DNA from: Acanthaster planci
Lineage: Eukaryota; Echinodermata; Asteroidea; Valvatida; Acanthasteridae
DNA: 64,000 nucleotides
Reading direction: 5' to 3'
NCBI RefSeq assembly: GCF_001949145.1
Contig: NW_019091414.1
Location: 196,616 to 260,615 of the forward strand
Under the pieces are notes generated by a model. It saw only the letters and a list, made by a program, of their open reading frames with translations, did not search any database and was not told the origin of the DNA. A program made the translations under genes and the position numbers. This document shows positions 1 through 14,700 of the stretch, piece after piece; within the stretch, counting starts at the first letter, position 1, and each line of letters starts with the position of its first letter.

Positions 1-922
1 GGTATTAATCCATAGAGAATTAATCAGTATTTCAAATTTGGATGAAAGTAAGCTACATATGCATGTATCTGCATTTTTCAGTTTACCTTTTACAGAATGT
101 GTACAGTATAACATGACTTTCATCAACTCCAACAACTCTCTTGGACAAAACTTGTTTTACTCAATGCCAGCATCAAGTTTTCATCACATTTCAATTTGTT
201 GCACACACAGCTTGTCAGGCAAGGACAAAAGTGACTCGTAAACTTGCTAACATAGTTGGATGTTGGACGGGATGTTCAAGATGCCTAGTTTATGGTATAA
301 TGAGTTGTACCCTTGACAATGTTATGCACACTTCTCCATCAGGACTAAGCATTGAATGGCCCTGTTCAAATGGTGAGGTCAAACTCTGAGGTCATCATCA
401 CACCTCTACAGTTCATGCGTGAAGGGTAAAGTTGAAATATGATGTTTACCAGAGCACTGCTGGCCATGACAGAAAACCTATATTGTACATGTAGGTCAGA
501 TTGTGTCATCACAGTGGATAACAACCGTCCATGTTTCAGAAACAACTAAAGCAAGGTCAAAATATTTTGGGAATAATATAGGTTAATGAATGAAGCAAAG
601 GTGGGAAGGAAATTTCGTTTTCAAAAGCAGAAGAAAATCACTCAGAATAAGAATATGCACAGGGAACACAACATGTATGCTATCGTACATGTACAAGACA
701 GAGACATATCTTATTGAAAGATTCAAAATAGGTGTCCATGGGCTTGATGGCACTTTCCAAGAACAAATTGTGTTTCCAACCTCAAACACAAAGCAAACAG
801 AAATGACTTGGGTGTGGCTCCAACTGCTTCATCCTGGGTCCATCTGTGCATGACTTCTCCCCAGAATGTGCCGGTGGTTGACAGTGAGCCAGGTATCCCA
901 GTCAACAGCTAACCCTAACCTT

Positions 923-966
923 CCTCAATCCTCCAAAATCCTTTGGGAGGTTTTGGAGGATTGAGG
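923..966. repeat. Hairpin of CCTCAATCCTCCAAAA
   Basis: The arms CCTCAATCCTCCAAAA and TTTTGGAGGATTGAGG are perfect complements of 16 bases around a loop of about 12. The same GGA(G/A)GATTGAGG word recurs nearby at about 1143, 1205 and 1249, so this is a local family rather than a single hairpin. Confidence 0.7.
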
Positions 967-3571
967 GTGAAAGTCAAAAGTGCATGGCGGTTTGTGAAGG
1001 ATGCCATGAGTGAAGGTCATGGGTTAGACCTTGTGTTGTTCCTGCTCAGTCATGCATGAATTCAGCTGGATATCAACTGCACTGCTCAAGAATGCCATTC
1101 GCAATGCCTCAACATAATGACAGGAATTGCCAGAGGATTTTGAAGGATTGAGGCAGTAGGCACACCTCCAAGTAACATTTTCAAGAAATTTTAGCAGATT
1201 TGGAAGGATTGAAGGAGAATCCAATTTTTTTCACCCCCCAAATTGGAGGATTCTGGAGGATTGAGGAGGGTCCCTAGCAAAAAGGGCATGGGGGTTTTAA
1301 CAAAATACAATTTAGATCCTTTCTTTCACTTGGATAAGCACTGCCACATGTGGACTACCTATGCTTGGCTCTCATAACTTGTAACAAATTAATGATGCAG
1401 ATGTCTATTTCATACCTTAATGCTTTCATGGTAAAATACATGAAGCAAGTGCATTCATTTCCATATAAATGTCAATATGAACCAGGGATGAGTGTATATA
1501 ACATGTCATTTCTTAATGAAATGCTTCATAGATCTGTTCAATCCGATCAGTATCACACTCCCAAACTTCTACCCATGTCAGATGAATAATGAAATACCTT
1601 GCTCTACAACTCGGAAAATTCCGCCAGATAGCCAGTCCGGCTGACATTCCATCAGTGTTAATGTAAAAGAGCTATAACGAAGGGCCAGCATGTATGTCAT
1701 AAAGGGTATCAATGTGTTAAGTCAAAGCATCCAATCTACCCTTTTCTTCCCCCCTTGCCCCAATAAATTACAAAAGGGCAATATATTAAGTCACTTGTGG
1801 GAGTGTTACTGGCAATCATGCTAGGCATTTATGAACCTATTCCTTATGCATACCACCTCAGTGACCGCCCTCGAGGTGTGTTATTTCTCAGTCAACGGAG
1901 AGACATCCCAAGCTGGATGATGCCAGGACAAGGATGGATGATCATCTTTAGGGAATTTAGAAGGCTAAGATGAGCAGCATCATCAGGTAGAGTTGAGCAA
2001 ATAAGCCATGTCTAATGCATGGATGGCATGTCCAGGCATGTAAACTAGTTACCTACTGGGATTTCCAAGTCTAGAAAATTGTTCTTCTTCACAACAGTTA
2101 CCATAATAACCATTCTACTGAGAAATTAAGCTTAGCCAGCAATTGGCTAATGGACTTTTCATTAGATGGCCAAGGCAAGGTATGAAAGGCAAGGTACATG
2201 TACATGTGTAGCATAGCCACAGCAATCAACCAAGGAAATCTCTATCAAATACTTCTTCGCATTGTCATGTATGTATGAAAGATAAGTCCTCTGCAGACTC
2301 TGCAAAAATGCCAAACAAATGATACATTCAGCCAAAGTGTTCTTTGCAAAAGAGAAAAAAGAACTGCTGTAAAACATTTTGAATCCTTACTTTTCTTACG
2401 GTATGAGCCTCTTATAGAAGACTAGACCCTTTTCAGCATTTCAGTCTGACGGCAGAGGACCAGATCCAATAATCAGAGGGATGTCTGATATATTTTGTTT
2501 CGCTTCACTGCCATTTGATATTTATTTTATTTCAGTCAACAAAACACACCACAAGGCACCACTGCTATTTACATAATTGAGCGTTGCACTTTTTCAGTTG
2601 AAACAAATCTTAAATCATGCAAGGAGTGATTCATATCCCGCACTTTTTCAACACACACTTCTAAAAATACACACCAATTATTTACAATGTATCCATGCCT
2701 TTGAAGAATGGCAGTGATATTCCTATATTTAGCCCATGACAGAAAATGAGAGAAATTCAAATCAAGTTGATGTATGGAATTTTCAACGGTTGAGCTCTGG
2801 TTTGTATAAATTCACCAAAAGAGGAATGGTGAAGAAATTCTAGAAGCAACAGAAACACATAAACTGAAATTATCAGCCTTCCACTGAGGCATGATCTATT
2901 GATTACATGGACATCTCCTCTAGATTCAGTTCATAAATGTATAAAATATCAGTCTGCAGTTTAACAAATCTTTGGTTAAGTGCGAAAGTTTAAAGCAACA
3001 TCTTATCAGACAAAATCAACCTATTAAGTCTCTGCTGCTGTAAGGACCAATTAGCTTGCTACTCATATACTAATCACGAAACAATCTGAACTGCAAAAGG
3101 CAGACCCAGCTCTGAAATACAACTGATTTCACTTTTACAATTGGCCGGAAAGTTTGAATTTGCCTAAAGATATCCTCAGAATGCTACCTTTGTGCTACCT
3201 TTGTGCAGGTTTACGTATAAATAATTAAATGAAAAATATAATCTTCTCCTTCAAAAACCTTACGTTGTGAAGTGAACCTTGAATAATGCAAAGACTGTAA
3301 TTTCATTTTTCTATTCCCTGCCAGAAATTGGCAAACAAGAAGCTTGTCAGAAATTGACATGATATACCTTAACTAATCAAACACACTTGACATGTTCTTT
3401 ATGGGGGAATAACATTTCCACAAAAACATTAATTTAGGACAGCTTACAGACTTGTACTCTGTGTAAAGGTCTTGTCATTTCCTTGTCAAAACACTTTGCT
3501 CTATGTTAGATACTTTATGTTGAAGTTTTCATGTCTGCTGAGCTTTTTTTAAGGTGAAGCCTGTTTGGGTG

Positions 3572-3655
3572 TAATTGCCACCTGCCAGTTAATTACCACC
3601 TGCCAGTTAATTGCCACCTGCCAGTTAATTATCACCTGCCAGTTAATTACCACTG
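3572..3655. repeat. 18-bp tandem repeat, about 4.7 copies
   Basis: The unit TAATTGCCACCTGCCAGT repeats head to tail with single-base changes (TAATTACC, TAATTATC). It lies in an intron and shows no sign of coding. Confidence 0.9.
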
Positions 3656-4965
3656 CTAGTAGAGGATCCCTTTTATGATGTACATGGAGCACTTTGTCCT
3701 TACACAACGGTGATTTGTTCTAACAAAAAAGTAATATTACTTGTGTCAGTGAACTTAATTCATCTTGGTTGAAATAGGCCTAAGTGACATTAGCTAGTTA
3801 CTCGTACCTGAACAACCATGTTTGCCATAACAGCATAATTTCCCATGAAATAAGCTAAATTTTAACTTTATGTGGATTGAATCAGTTACTTTTTTAGCTC
3901 CAAAACTTGTACTCTATTAAACGAGAAAGGGAAGCACAAGTCTCAAAGCTATTAACCTGAATCTGGGTTTTTGAATTTATACATTTGTTTATTTTTTGAT
4001 CCTATATATTTTTCCATCCAGACTTCACGAAACAAAGAAACTCTCCTTTGTTTTGCCTTATTTATGTAGAGATCACATACAAAATCTATTGGCAGTGATG
4101 TTTATCCATTTATTGCCCTAATTTGTGATAAAGAGCAAGATTCACTGCCTCCATTGTCTCTGTTATCTTGTTAACAGCTTCTGTAGCTTCAGATTCAAGT
4201 TACACTCAACCACTTTGTCCTTGCTATGTCACATCTCACAAACCACCCATGCATCCTCTTCTTTTCTTACCTCCTGTCAGCCTTCATCTATTTTTAAGTA
4301 CCTAATGGCCCTATTGCTTGCTTGCTTCTTATTCCCCAACCTTCCTCCTGTTTCGAAATGCACATCAGTGACACTAATCACACCATTCACACACTGCTAG
4401 CTTTAAAGGCTAAAATGGCACATATACATCACTCTAGCCTTAAATGTATTAGACCGATGTTAAAATGTAAAAACCACAAGGTGTCAGACACCACTGGCAT
4501 GTTTTTGACCAAATTGAGATTAGGGGAGAGAATCCTTTAGCATATTTTGCAGGCCAGCTATTTACTTGAAGCTTTGATTGTTTTTCTGTAGAAATTCTGA
4601 GGGAAACGTTCAGGAGTACATCCATGCCTTTACAATAGTATATGTACATGTATAGGGAGGGACAAAGCTTGAACTTAATATCAACTAGAAATTTCCAAAA
4701 CTGGTTCTAAGTTTGGAAAGTTGTAGCTAAGGATTTGAGAGATTTCTTCATAATTTAGCAACAGGTGTATCCCAATTAAAGTCAACGTCTTAATCTTTAG
4801 ATTATTCAATTAGAATGTGTAAGGACCTTGACTACTTACAAATCATTCTGATGTTTTAATTTACTCTTTTGTTTGCAACTATTCACTGTTCCATAAATCT
4901 CTCATTTGAGCTTTGAAGCTTTTCATGCCTGTGAAGGGTAGCAAGTAAGTTATAGAAGAATGCGG

Positions 4966-5073
4966 TAGCACCATAACAAGGATATCTCTTTCTGAGTATG
5001 TGTGGCTCTGAGTACCCTCCGGTTCTTTTCCGAACCACACACACTCAGAAAGAGATATCCTTGCATGGTGCTA
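4966..5073. repeat. Foldback with ~36-bp arms
   Basis: The left arm (4966-5007) contains AAGGATATCTCTTTCTGAGT. The right arm (about 5032-5073) is its near-perfect reverse complement, out to GTAGCACCAT at the base of the stem. The loop is about 25 bases. It could be a small MITE or another transcribed hairpin within the intron. Confidence 0.85.
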
Positions 5074-5659
5074 TCACAAACCTCTAAAACTCTTGTTTCA
5101 GATTTTGAAATCTGTTGTAAGTGTGGTCGGGTTTTGTTTCACTTTAATTATCAGATTACACTGCATCTAGTCCCAGTCTTTTGTCAGTGCTCAGTACATA
5201 ACATAAATAACTTCAGAATAATGACTGCAATTATCAGCAGAATTGCTGTGGTCATTTGGCAACTACATACATGTAGTATAGATTGAAAAGCACAAATGAA
5301 GAAATACTTCCTGAAGACTGATCCTGAAATAACTCATTTCTTTGACAGAATCAGGACAAGAGAGTAACTGATGATGATCACAATCCTTCAGACAAAACAC
5401 TCTAGGGACTTACACTGGGCGTGGTTACAGTGTAATTTATTTCAAGGCACAATATACTGCCAACGCTGTTACATTTGCTGTGCATCAATATATTTGGGTT
5501 TATGCCATGGATTCAAGTTTGATACAAAAAGACAAATCTAAAAAGGCTATTACGGCATTTAAAACTTTCCTGAGAAGCCTGTCAGGAATATTAAGAGCAG
5601 TTCAAGGATTACAGAAATCCTGTCTGATCTTTCAGCCTGTTGCTATGGTGACCACTTAC

Positions 5660-5771
5660 CTCAGCTAAACTGTCAAATCTCCCAAAGAGTTCATTAAGTG
5701 TCTTGACTAGTTCGGCTGGAGAACATTCACTCGCAAGAGCTGTGAAGCCAACAATATCTGCATAGAGAATG
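5660..5771 (-). CDS. Adenylate cyclase exon 6: start of C1a catalytic domain
   Basis: 112 bp: one base completing a Ser codon, then 37 codons. The acceptor is TTTCGATTCAG|C and the donor GAG|GTAAGT. It encodes [18 protein letters not shown] and [17 protein letters not shown]. The Asp in YADIVGFT is the first of the two C1 aspartates that bind the catalytic metals; the second, in the LGDCYYC motif, belongs to a later exon that I could not find to the left. My recollection is that the 112-bp length is also that of the equivalent vertebrate exon. Confidence 0.97.
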
Positions 5772-8700
5772 CTGAATCGAAATACAAAAGACAGAAAAAG
5801 TCAACGACCGAAGGAATCACGCTTCCTTGTCCAAAGGCTTGATTGTGGACAGCCTCAAATTTGACATTAACCATCTGAACTACCATGGTCTAATCAGATA
5901 ACGGTGGTCTCTTGTTATGAACAGTCTAAAAATACAATGAATCTTACTGTGCAAGAGGACATGTAAAGGCAAGTGTGTGCGGTCAACCTATAGCTGAAAG
6001 GCACCCTCACTGGCAAAGATCAGACAGCTTCAAGAGAAATAGCAACATATTACAACTGGGTACATGCACTAGCATGGTGCACACATGAAGACTATATGTA
6101 TTCAAACAGAAATTGGTCATACATGTTCAGCAAATCCTGCCAATTAAAGCTGCATCTGAACCCATGCAGCACATAGTGGGTTACAATGGTCCAACCAAAG
6201 CACACCCTCTCGTTTTCCTGTTCAAAATAAATTAACATCTCCCTGGCTCAAATCCATCCTTAAAAATCATGGATTGACTTCCAATACAGTTCAAGTTAAA
6301 GCACCTTTCCAAAGAATCTTATCAACCTTTTCATCTCCTATTCTTTTCGTAATTAGACCTTTAGGTTATATACCTGTACACCGTGCATGTTGGTCTTATT
6401 TTTGCCATGAAATCAAAAAATGCACATATGGAAAGGTAGCTTTAGGCTTTGCCTGAATGAGCAACTTTTTGAATGTGGACAAATGAAGCATCTTATTTGT
6501 TATACATATGCCATGAGGTTAAAGGTCAGGTAATCTTCAAGGTGCATTACAATGTACAGCAAATGGAAACTGCACACAAGTTAAGAAATCCATCTGATCA
6601 AATTTGTGTGAATGTAGTTAGAGAGAAAGACATACATGTAGTCTAGGCAATATGAACTGTACAAAACAATGTATTACATGTACATTGCTTTTGCAATTGA
6701 AAACATGTAGGTACACATACATATACAAATAGTAGTATGATTTGATCGACCAATCAGTATAAGGGGTAACAAATTTGCAAAAAGATAAGACGATTTGCAA
6801 AACAAAGAACTTATCAAAGTCACAATATCTTCAGGGATTCAAAGATTTTGAATGTTAACATCATTTCATAAGACTGACAACCTCATTTCATTGATTTTGT
6901 ATCTAAGCTTCAGCACAAGGAAAATATAAAAGCAATGTCTCAATTTTCAAATTTAGTCAGCCTCCAAAAATACCTAGATTATCTGTACACACCTGACATT
7001 TTTATGCCGTTTGACATACAGATTATGGAAGTGTGTTGTGCTGTTTTTCTGCAAGCCTGTTCCCTGTGTTCGTGTTTGGGTGGGGTCACGGACCCGTTCC
7101 ATCATTTCTGTTTTCATCTCAGCTGCAAGATGAGCAGGAAGTACTGAGAGAAGAAGCCTCTCCTGGTAGGAGGGAAAAAACGGGAGAAATGGGAAATTGA
7201 TTAGGATAGCAGGAAAATCAGGCCAATTAGGACAGCAGACAATTGACTCACTCCATCACAGGCAGGGCAATTTCCTTGTATAAAATATATGGACAAACTG
7301 GGAACCAGAGAGTAATGTGTGTAGGAGAGGAACTATTAATGACAAAGGAACAAAAATTATCAGGATATTGAAATTTTAGAATCCAGCAAAGATGGGTTTA
7401 TTGCGTAAAACACTGGGAATAAGAGAAATGGAGGCCATCACAAAATAAAAAGTAAATTAAGCAAGAGCTTTGAAGTATTTAAGTGTACTAAAATTGAAGT
7501 TACATTTGTACAAACTTTGTTCTGCTGTGATACAAAAATGTTGCGAGTCATAAAAGCTGAAAAAGTCAATGCTGGAGAAATTTTCCACCATTCAGAGAAT
7601 ATCAAAATCTTGATTTTGGAATTTAAATATCTTACTGTTCATTGAGTTTTTGTTCCCTTTTCAATGTTATTTTGATGTGAGATTCTCAAGAATCCAAAGG
7701 CAAGTATTACAGGCTTTCTATGATAAGATTTCTCCAAGCTACAGCCAACTAAACTATAATACCTCCAATACCTTTAGCCTGTATCCATTTAAACTATCAA
7801 CAAATACAGTTCCACCCCTGGGCTAAAAGATCAACTAAAACCCTACTAATCCTCTACCTAAAGGGACAGGTTAAGAGCAGGAAGAATAGCAACAAATGCA
7901 AAACATGTCTGCGATATGTCTAGGAAAGATCCTGTTGACAATGGTCTGCTGACATACTGCGCATCATGAATGAACGAATTCGATCAAACACAAATAAAAA
8001 AGCATCTGTAACAGGAAGGTTTGTAACTAAGGTAAAAAAAGTAAGTGCAAGAAAACACTACACAACATCTCTTTTTGGTTAATGTTACTGAAAAGTGCAC
8101 TTTGATAAAACACTTGGATGAGGGCACTGTTTCTGTGATGTCACATGATGTAAATGGGAAAATTGACCATTAATATAAAGATCAAAATGGCACAAAAATG
8201 CTCTTTAAATGAAAGTTAAAACTGGGGTTGATACAAAGGTACATGTTCCATATTTACAACAATTGCATTAAAAATGCCACTTTATGGTTCCTTTATGGTC
8301 CCTTTAACTTTATCTCCAACAATGTTGCAGTCAGTGCGGCATATGTGCCTATTTTGCTGTGCCAGTAAACCTCATTCTGATGAAGTGGCAAACCATATTT
8401 TTAACCATGAGATAATAATAGGACAGATGTTATGCATATGAGCTCTGGTGTCCTCAAGCTGAAGAGAATATGTCCTGTATGCTAATGGCTTAAAATCTGG
8501 TACTTTTAATAAAAGATGCATTATATTCATTATCTCTCATTACCATGCTTGCANNNNNNNNNNNNNNNNNNNNNNNNNNNNNNNNNNNNNNNNNNNNNNN
8601 NNNNNNNNNNNNNNNNNNNNNNNNNNNNNNNNNNNNNNNNNNNNNNNNNNNNNNNNNNNNNNNNNNNNNNNNNNNNNNNNNNNNNNNNNNNNNNNNNNNN

Positions 8701-11700
8701 NNNNNNNNNNNNNNNNNNNNNNNNNNNNNNNNNNNNNNNNNNNNNNNNNNNNNNNNNNNNNNNNNNNNNNNNNNNNNNNNNNNNNNNNNNNNNNNNNNNN
8801 NNNNNNNNNNNNNNNNNNNNNNNNNNNNNNNNNNNNNNNNNNNNNNNNNNNNNNNNNNNNNNNNNNNNNNNNNNNNNNNNNNNNNNNNNNNNNNNNNNNN
8901 NNNNNNNNNNNNNNNNNNNNNNNNNNNNNNNNNNNNNNNNNNNNNNNNNNNNNNNNNNNNNNNNNNNNNNNNNNNNNNNNNNNNNNNNNNNNNNNNNNNN
9001 NNNNNNNNNNNNNNNNNNNNNNNNNNNNNNNNNNNNNNNNNNNNNNNNNNNNNNNNNNNNNNNNNNNNNNNNNNNNNNNNNNNNNNNNNNNNNNNNNNNN
9101 NNNNNNNNNNNNNNNNNNNNNNNNNNNNNNNNNNNNNNCTCTGGATTCTATACAACTCCTAGTATCCAGGAACTTTCGGCGTTGAGCAATGTCTAAGAGT
9201 TGTATATGGCATACACCAACCACATTCACACCGATGAATAGAACTACATTGGCTAGGACCTGCATAACAAATCAACAGAAAATTGAAATTTATTGCTCAG
9301 AATGTGATTCATGACACAAAGCCTTTTTACACAAAAAAAATCATACAGCAAGGTGAAGAGACATGGCATTGCTAAGACCACCATCTTTAATTTTATTTCT
9401 TTCTTTTCCTGTCTTATGACAGCAGTATTAAACCTCTGCAGTGAAATCAAACTACACTTACATGTAAGGTGTCTTGTCTATTTTCTTTGTAAGGTAGGAC
9501 TATACAAATTTACCAATTAAGGTATTTCCTTTAACAAAGTGCAATAATTCTCAATCAAATCACCAGTAGCTTGTTTGTCAGTCTATTTGTCTGTCTGCTG
9601 TTTGGCCAATCATCAGATTCTTAACTTGAATGCTTTTATATTCAAATATTTTATTTAAAGGGTAGCTGCAATCAATTTATTTCAACACACACGTTCAAAA
9701 TGTACCCTTGTATCTCAGTTTACTTTATTTTCCACTTTTGTCTCACTATTTCAAAGGGTATTTTGCTGCCTTTTGGTTTTTATGCTAATAGTATTTCCGT
9801 ATTCATGAGTAAAACTGTGATGTCATCCCAGGAAGAAAGCCTAAATGTTACACTGGTTTGTATACAAAATTTTTTGTAGATTTTGCTGGACTAATTTTCT
9901 CTTCTTGCTAATCATTGTTGTAATTCTACTCATTGCAGTAAGTGAGCACCAATGCTTTCTTAGAAATATATTCAGTAAGTAAATTGTGGGTTAACAGTTT
10001 TAATAGAAAAACATACAGTAATAATTTAGGCAAAACCTATGCAGTGAGCTACGTCTTCCCTGGATGACATCACAGTGTTTAAATACATGTAAGTGCACTT
10101 TTCAGAACATTTAACCAAATGGGAGTATTGGAACAGAGTGTTCATGCATTGGAGAAAAATACAAAGTTACAGAATAATCTTGTCTTAAAAAAATTCATCA
10201 AGATGCTTACTGTTAAAAGAATTACATGTGAATTAAATTTTTACCCTTTAGGCTTTCAGCATTAAATTAGACTTTAATGAGTAAACACCTCCTTAAAAAG
10301 ATACAAGTTGACTAAGTAACTGACAATGATCCATTTAATGGCACCTAACATGCACTTTGTAGATAATTAAACGACAGTTTTGATGGATGTGCTTGCCTTG
10401 CTCATACATGTAGTTACGGTACCTAACTCATGCGTCGTACCATCCAAACCCTACTGTACAGTGTCAGTACCAAAAGCACAATTCATTCCAATTTACAGCC
10501 ACTTGCAAAGGTAAAATGCAATAAGCAGCAGGAGATTAGTTCAGGTAGTGGGAACATTAATCATCCCTTAGTCGCTCTCTTGCAATGACACAACAGAAAT
10601 AGAATTTCCATTTCTCCATTGTCTGGAGTGTTGGAGACAGATGGACCTTATATGGTTTGCTCCTAAACATTCATCATTATTGCATGCCGAGGATTGCTTA
10701 TAACAGCATCTGATAATGCCTCCTTTAAAGGGGTCTCTAAGTAAGTATAAAATTACAGCTGCAAAGCGCTAAACTCGTGTGCATTTCACACTGAAAAACA
10801 ATAGTGTAAAACTGCAAACACATTCCAACAGAAACACTGAATCTTGAGAATTAAACCATCAACTGACAATCTTTTATGTGGAACAAAGTCATTGAAGCTT
10901 CAGTGGGATTCTAACCTCCTACTATCAGAACATAAGACCAGTGCTTTGAGTCATCTAACCTTATAGCAATGTCCAAAGTTCCCCAAGACACATCCATGTA
11001 TAAATTTGTGATCTTTGTCTCAAGACAAAACCTTCAACAGCAGCAGTGAAAGTACACATTTAGCACACTACTGAACGTTAATATTAACTTGGACTGCATT
11101 CAACCGTGGAGGAAGGACATTTTCCTCAATGATTCAACAATTTTAAAGGATGAGACTGAAACAGGGTTTGCAATTTTGTTGGACAGAGTTCAATATGATT
11201 AGGGTGCGACCATGATGGGCCTCTATAAATATATAGAAGAGCTGTCTGCTGTCAGCATGCGTAATGTACCTTGGCACTTGCAAACATAAACATGTAGATG
11301 TACCTGTATTAAGAACAAGATTTAGATGCATGTAGCCTAACATTCACCACTCAGTGAAAGTCACATGACACTGACATGTTCCCGCTAACAGGTTATGAGG
11401 ACTACACCCGTGTTGGAATATAGACACTCTGGGGACCAAAAACATTATGAGTTCAAACTGTTGTCCCTGCAAGTCTATTTTAACTTTCCTAATTACAGGT
11501 AAGGAAACTGTCCCCTTACTGTACCGCAGGGAAAGCTTCCCCACACAAGTGCAAGCATATACAAGTACATTCAGAAGACAGTTCTGTCACTACAATGTTA
11601 CACAAGGCCATGCATGTACAGTACAAATGTTCAGCCCTGTACTGTATCATCATTATACAACAAGGCAAGACCTTGTGTTTCCTTGTGTTAAATTGATGAC

Positions 11701-14700
11701 TTTCCTGTAAGGCTACTTCCAAGAGTATAAATGGCTGAATTTGGAAATAATAATGAATGCATATATGCAGCAAATGCGTAATGGGCTGAATGTGTACTGG
11801 TATGCTATTCCCAAAGGTAGCTAGTTAGGACATACCTGTATATAGTTTCAGAAACTCTAGAAATATATCCAACACACTATTCTATCAAGGATAAGAATGA
11901 ATACTTTGTTTTTCCTATGTATGATGTGTATTGCACATGCTATGAGCAATACAGCATAGAAACCATTACAAAATCTGTATGAATGTTGCAAAGCCATTCT
12001 AAGATTGATGAGTTAAGCTGTGGAGTGTGGCCACTACTTCCCTAATGACCCATATGTCATATCATCAATTTGCTCTTTCCTTGCTGTCCTTATCAAGATG
12101 TATATTTTCATAGGAAGAAGCCAGGCATATTTCACCCTCCCCTGACCATCAAGCAGGAATACATGTACCTTCAATGAAAGACTTAATCCTCGTCACTGTC
12201 TGCTGCAAACCTGACATTTCCTCCTTCATAAACAAAAGATGGCACAACCTTAACAGATGACATAAATATATTGAGTCAAGAAAACAGAGTTGGAACTATT
12301 TAAAGAGCTCGTTTGTTTTCAGTGTGATATTTGCCCCGGGGAAGAAAGAAAAAGAGGTTGGTTTAATTGGATTGGCCATGATTCTTTAATAGCTTAGTTA
12401 TTCCTGGGTTGTTTGTTTTAGGAAAAATGATGGATCACCTGTCCTTTGTCAAAGCAAATATTCAGAACCAGTTTGAACTCACAAAACCAAAATTGAATGG
12501 AATAACCCTGCTTGTCGCAGCAACGGATATCAGTAATTGAAGTACATATTACAAGTGATGAAGATTCTCTGATTGCTTGCAACAAGACACAGGCATGAGT
12601 TTTGATATAAAGCCACCTAAGTTAGAGAATGTCATTGTCTACATTCACATTTGAAATTTATCTATGTGTATCTATTGATAGTGTGATGACTTTTGGGGGC
12701 AACTGCAGGTTGCATCACTGGGGTCAGGGGTGACTATGATAAATATAAAGAGAGTCATTGAGGAATTGACTTCCAACCAAAGCAGGAATACCAACCGACC
12801 CTGCCTGTCCCTCAGCAGTGGCAACACAAAACATTTATGGTGTATGGTATACCCTACTCCAGGTGGACTCCATCCCTGACCACCCTACATCAATAAGTAT
12901 CCTGCCTAGACCAGGCATGCGCCCCTGGTATGGAATGATGCCAAATGTAAACTAGTGATTACAGCACACATAAGCCAGTATAAAAGCTGGTTCACACTTC
13001 AGGCATATGGCAAAGCAAAGTAAAATTAAGATCATTGTGGTAAATAGAAATGTGTTCTAAACTTTTTATAATTTTGCTTGCTTTCTTGCCACATGCATAT
13101 ACATGTACGTATAGAGGTCTACATGTATATGTACCGGCCTAATGGCAGATGTTCCTGTGTAACTCACACATCTCCCTAACGAAATCTAAAATATTTGTAA
13201 CGAAGGAGCCAAATGCCAATTATCTTACTTCCTGGTCATCTATAGTATATGCATGTATGCCCAAAAGTTAGCCTACAATGTATGTACCTGCTAGCTGCGG
13301 CAATAAAATTAACGAGCAACTACATAATAAACCACAGACTGATGGCTACAGTCAACAAACAAAATACACTGAAAATGAGCTGACAATTTGACCACAACAA
13401 AAGTTAAAGTACACATATACAGTGCTCAACATAAGCTTCATTTTGATTTCTTTTTTAAATTATTATACTCGCATAGTTGCATACATGTAAGTCCAGTACA
13501 AGGTATGTACAGAGACCCTGACTGTCTCAGGGACTCTGCAAGGCTATTTTAGAGTTTAATGCCATGTTGCAATGATCCCTTGTCAAACAAACTGGATTTG
13601 ATAGAGACTGCTTCAAGTTGAACTTGTCATTGAATATACATGTACATGTATGTACATGTAAATGAACACCAGCAGTAAGTGAAATGTATGAACATTCATA
13701 TATGCAGGTAAATTATGTACACATCTGGTATATTGTGAATTGTGTGAAAAGATAATGCCTTAATGCCTTTCTATCGGACAATAATTTGGAATGAAATTAC
13801 TCAGCCAAATACAATTTGGAAAATATGAAAAGAAAACTTCAATTCTGTTAGAAGGAAATTTTGTGTAGAGCTAGAGAAGCATTGAAAATGAAAACTGGAT
13901 TCTAATACTGAAAAGTCTGCATAAATTTTGGAAGAGCATTGAGATGACAGCTGTTGAATTTCTGACCACATTTTGATTAGTTACATTTAAACTACTTTCC
14001 CATTACTGCAAGCCATCTTCTACAGGGTGAAAAAAGAACACAAAGGTCAGTGGTAACTTACACATATCACATCACATACATGTAGATGTACTGTACATCT
14101 ACATGTACTGCAATGCACTGCTCAGCTACGCTGAACTGGCGAACACATTACCATAATACCAACACCATACCAAAAAATTTTCATCAAAATCCAATTATCA
14201 AACTTGCCGGTCTATTGTCACATTCTATAGTGCACTAATGAGGTAATTGCATTACAAATACCCCGCTTGAGAGCAATTCCTAGCCTTGTGACATTCCAAT
14301 AGAAGTAGCCTCATCAATTTCTAATGTGTTTGGTCAAATCAAATGGACAGGCAGATCACAAATGATTTGGTACAATTGCCTTCATCTGGTAGAGAATTAG
14401 ATCTAATTTAGCTATGCCTCTGCCAGAATATTTTGTTTATTTCAAATGCCTGCCTTCGGATTGAACCGCATCTTAAATTTCATCAGGAGACAAGTGATGT
14501 TAAGGAAGCAGAGAGACTCTTCTCATGCAGAATTCAATGTTCTAAAATTTTGAAAAATAAATTGAAATGCAATATATTCCATAGATACAAAATATCCAAA
14601 AAATTCCTTAGTTGCCAGTGGTCATACAGTACTACAACTGAAGCCTAAAAGCAGGGTTGTCAGTCAGCTCACTAAATGCAGTTCATTGCCCTCGTTGCAG

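Larger units (their letters stand above)
1..5659 (-). other. Adenylate cyclase intron 6 (part), no exon found
   Basis: The next expected exon, carrying a KILGDCYYC-type motif, could not be found here, so the intron is at least 5.6 kb. It holds the GGATTGAGG hairpin family (923-1290), an 18-bp tandem repeat (3572-3655), a foldback (4966-5073) and scattered TACATGTA octamers. The short open frames look like chance. Confidence 0.7.

Noticed and set aside
6993-7040. Alternative acceptors AAAAACAG and GCTTGCAG inside cyclase exon 5
   Set aside because: The frame upstream of both continues the conserved [15 protein letters not shown] sequence, so the true acceptor is at 7162/7163.
8490-9265. Long open frames across the N run
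   Set aside because: Unknown bases cannot give stops. Only the 9139-9259 minus-strand part is supported by homology.
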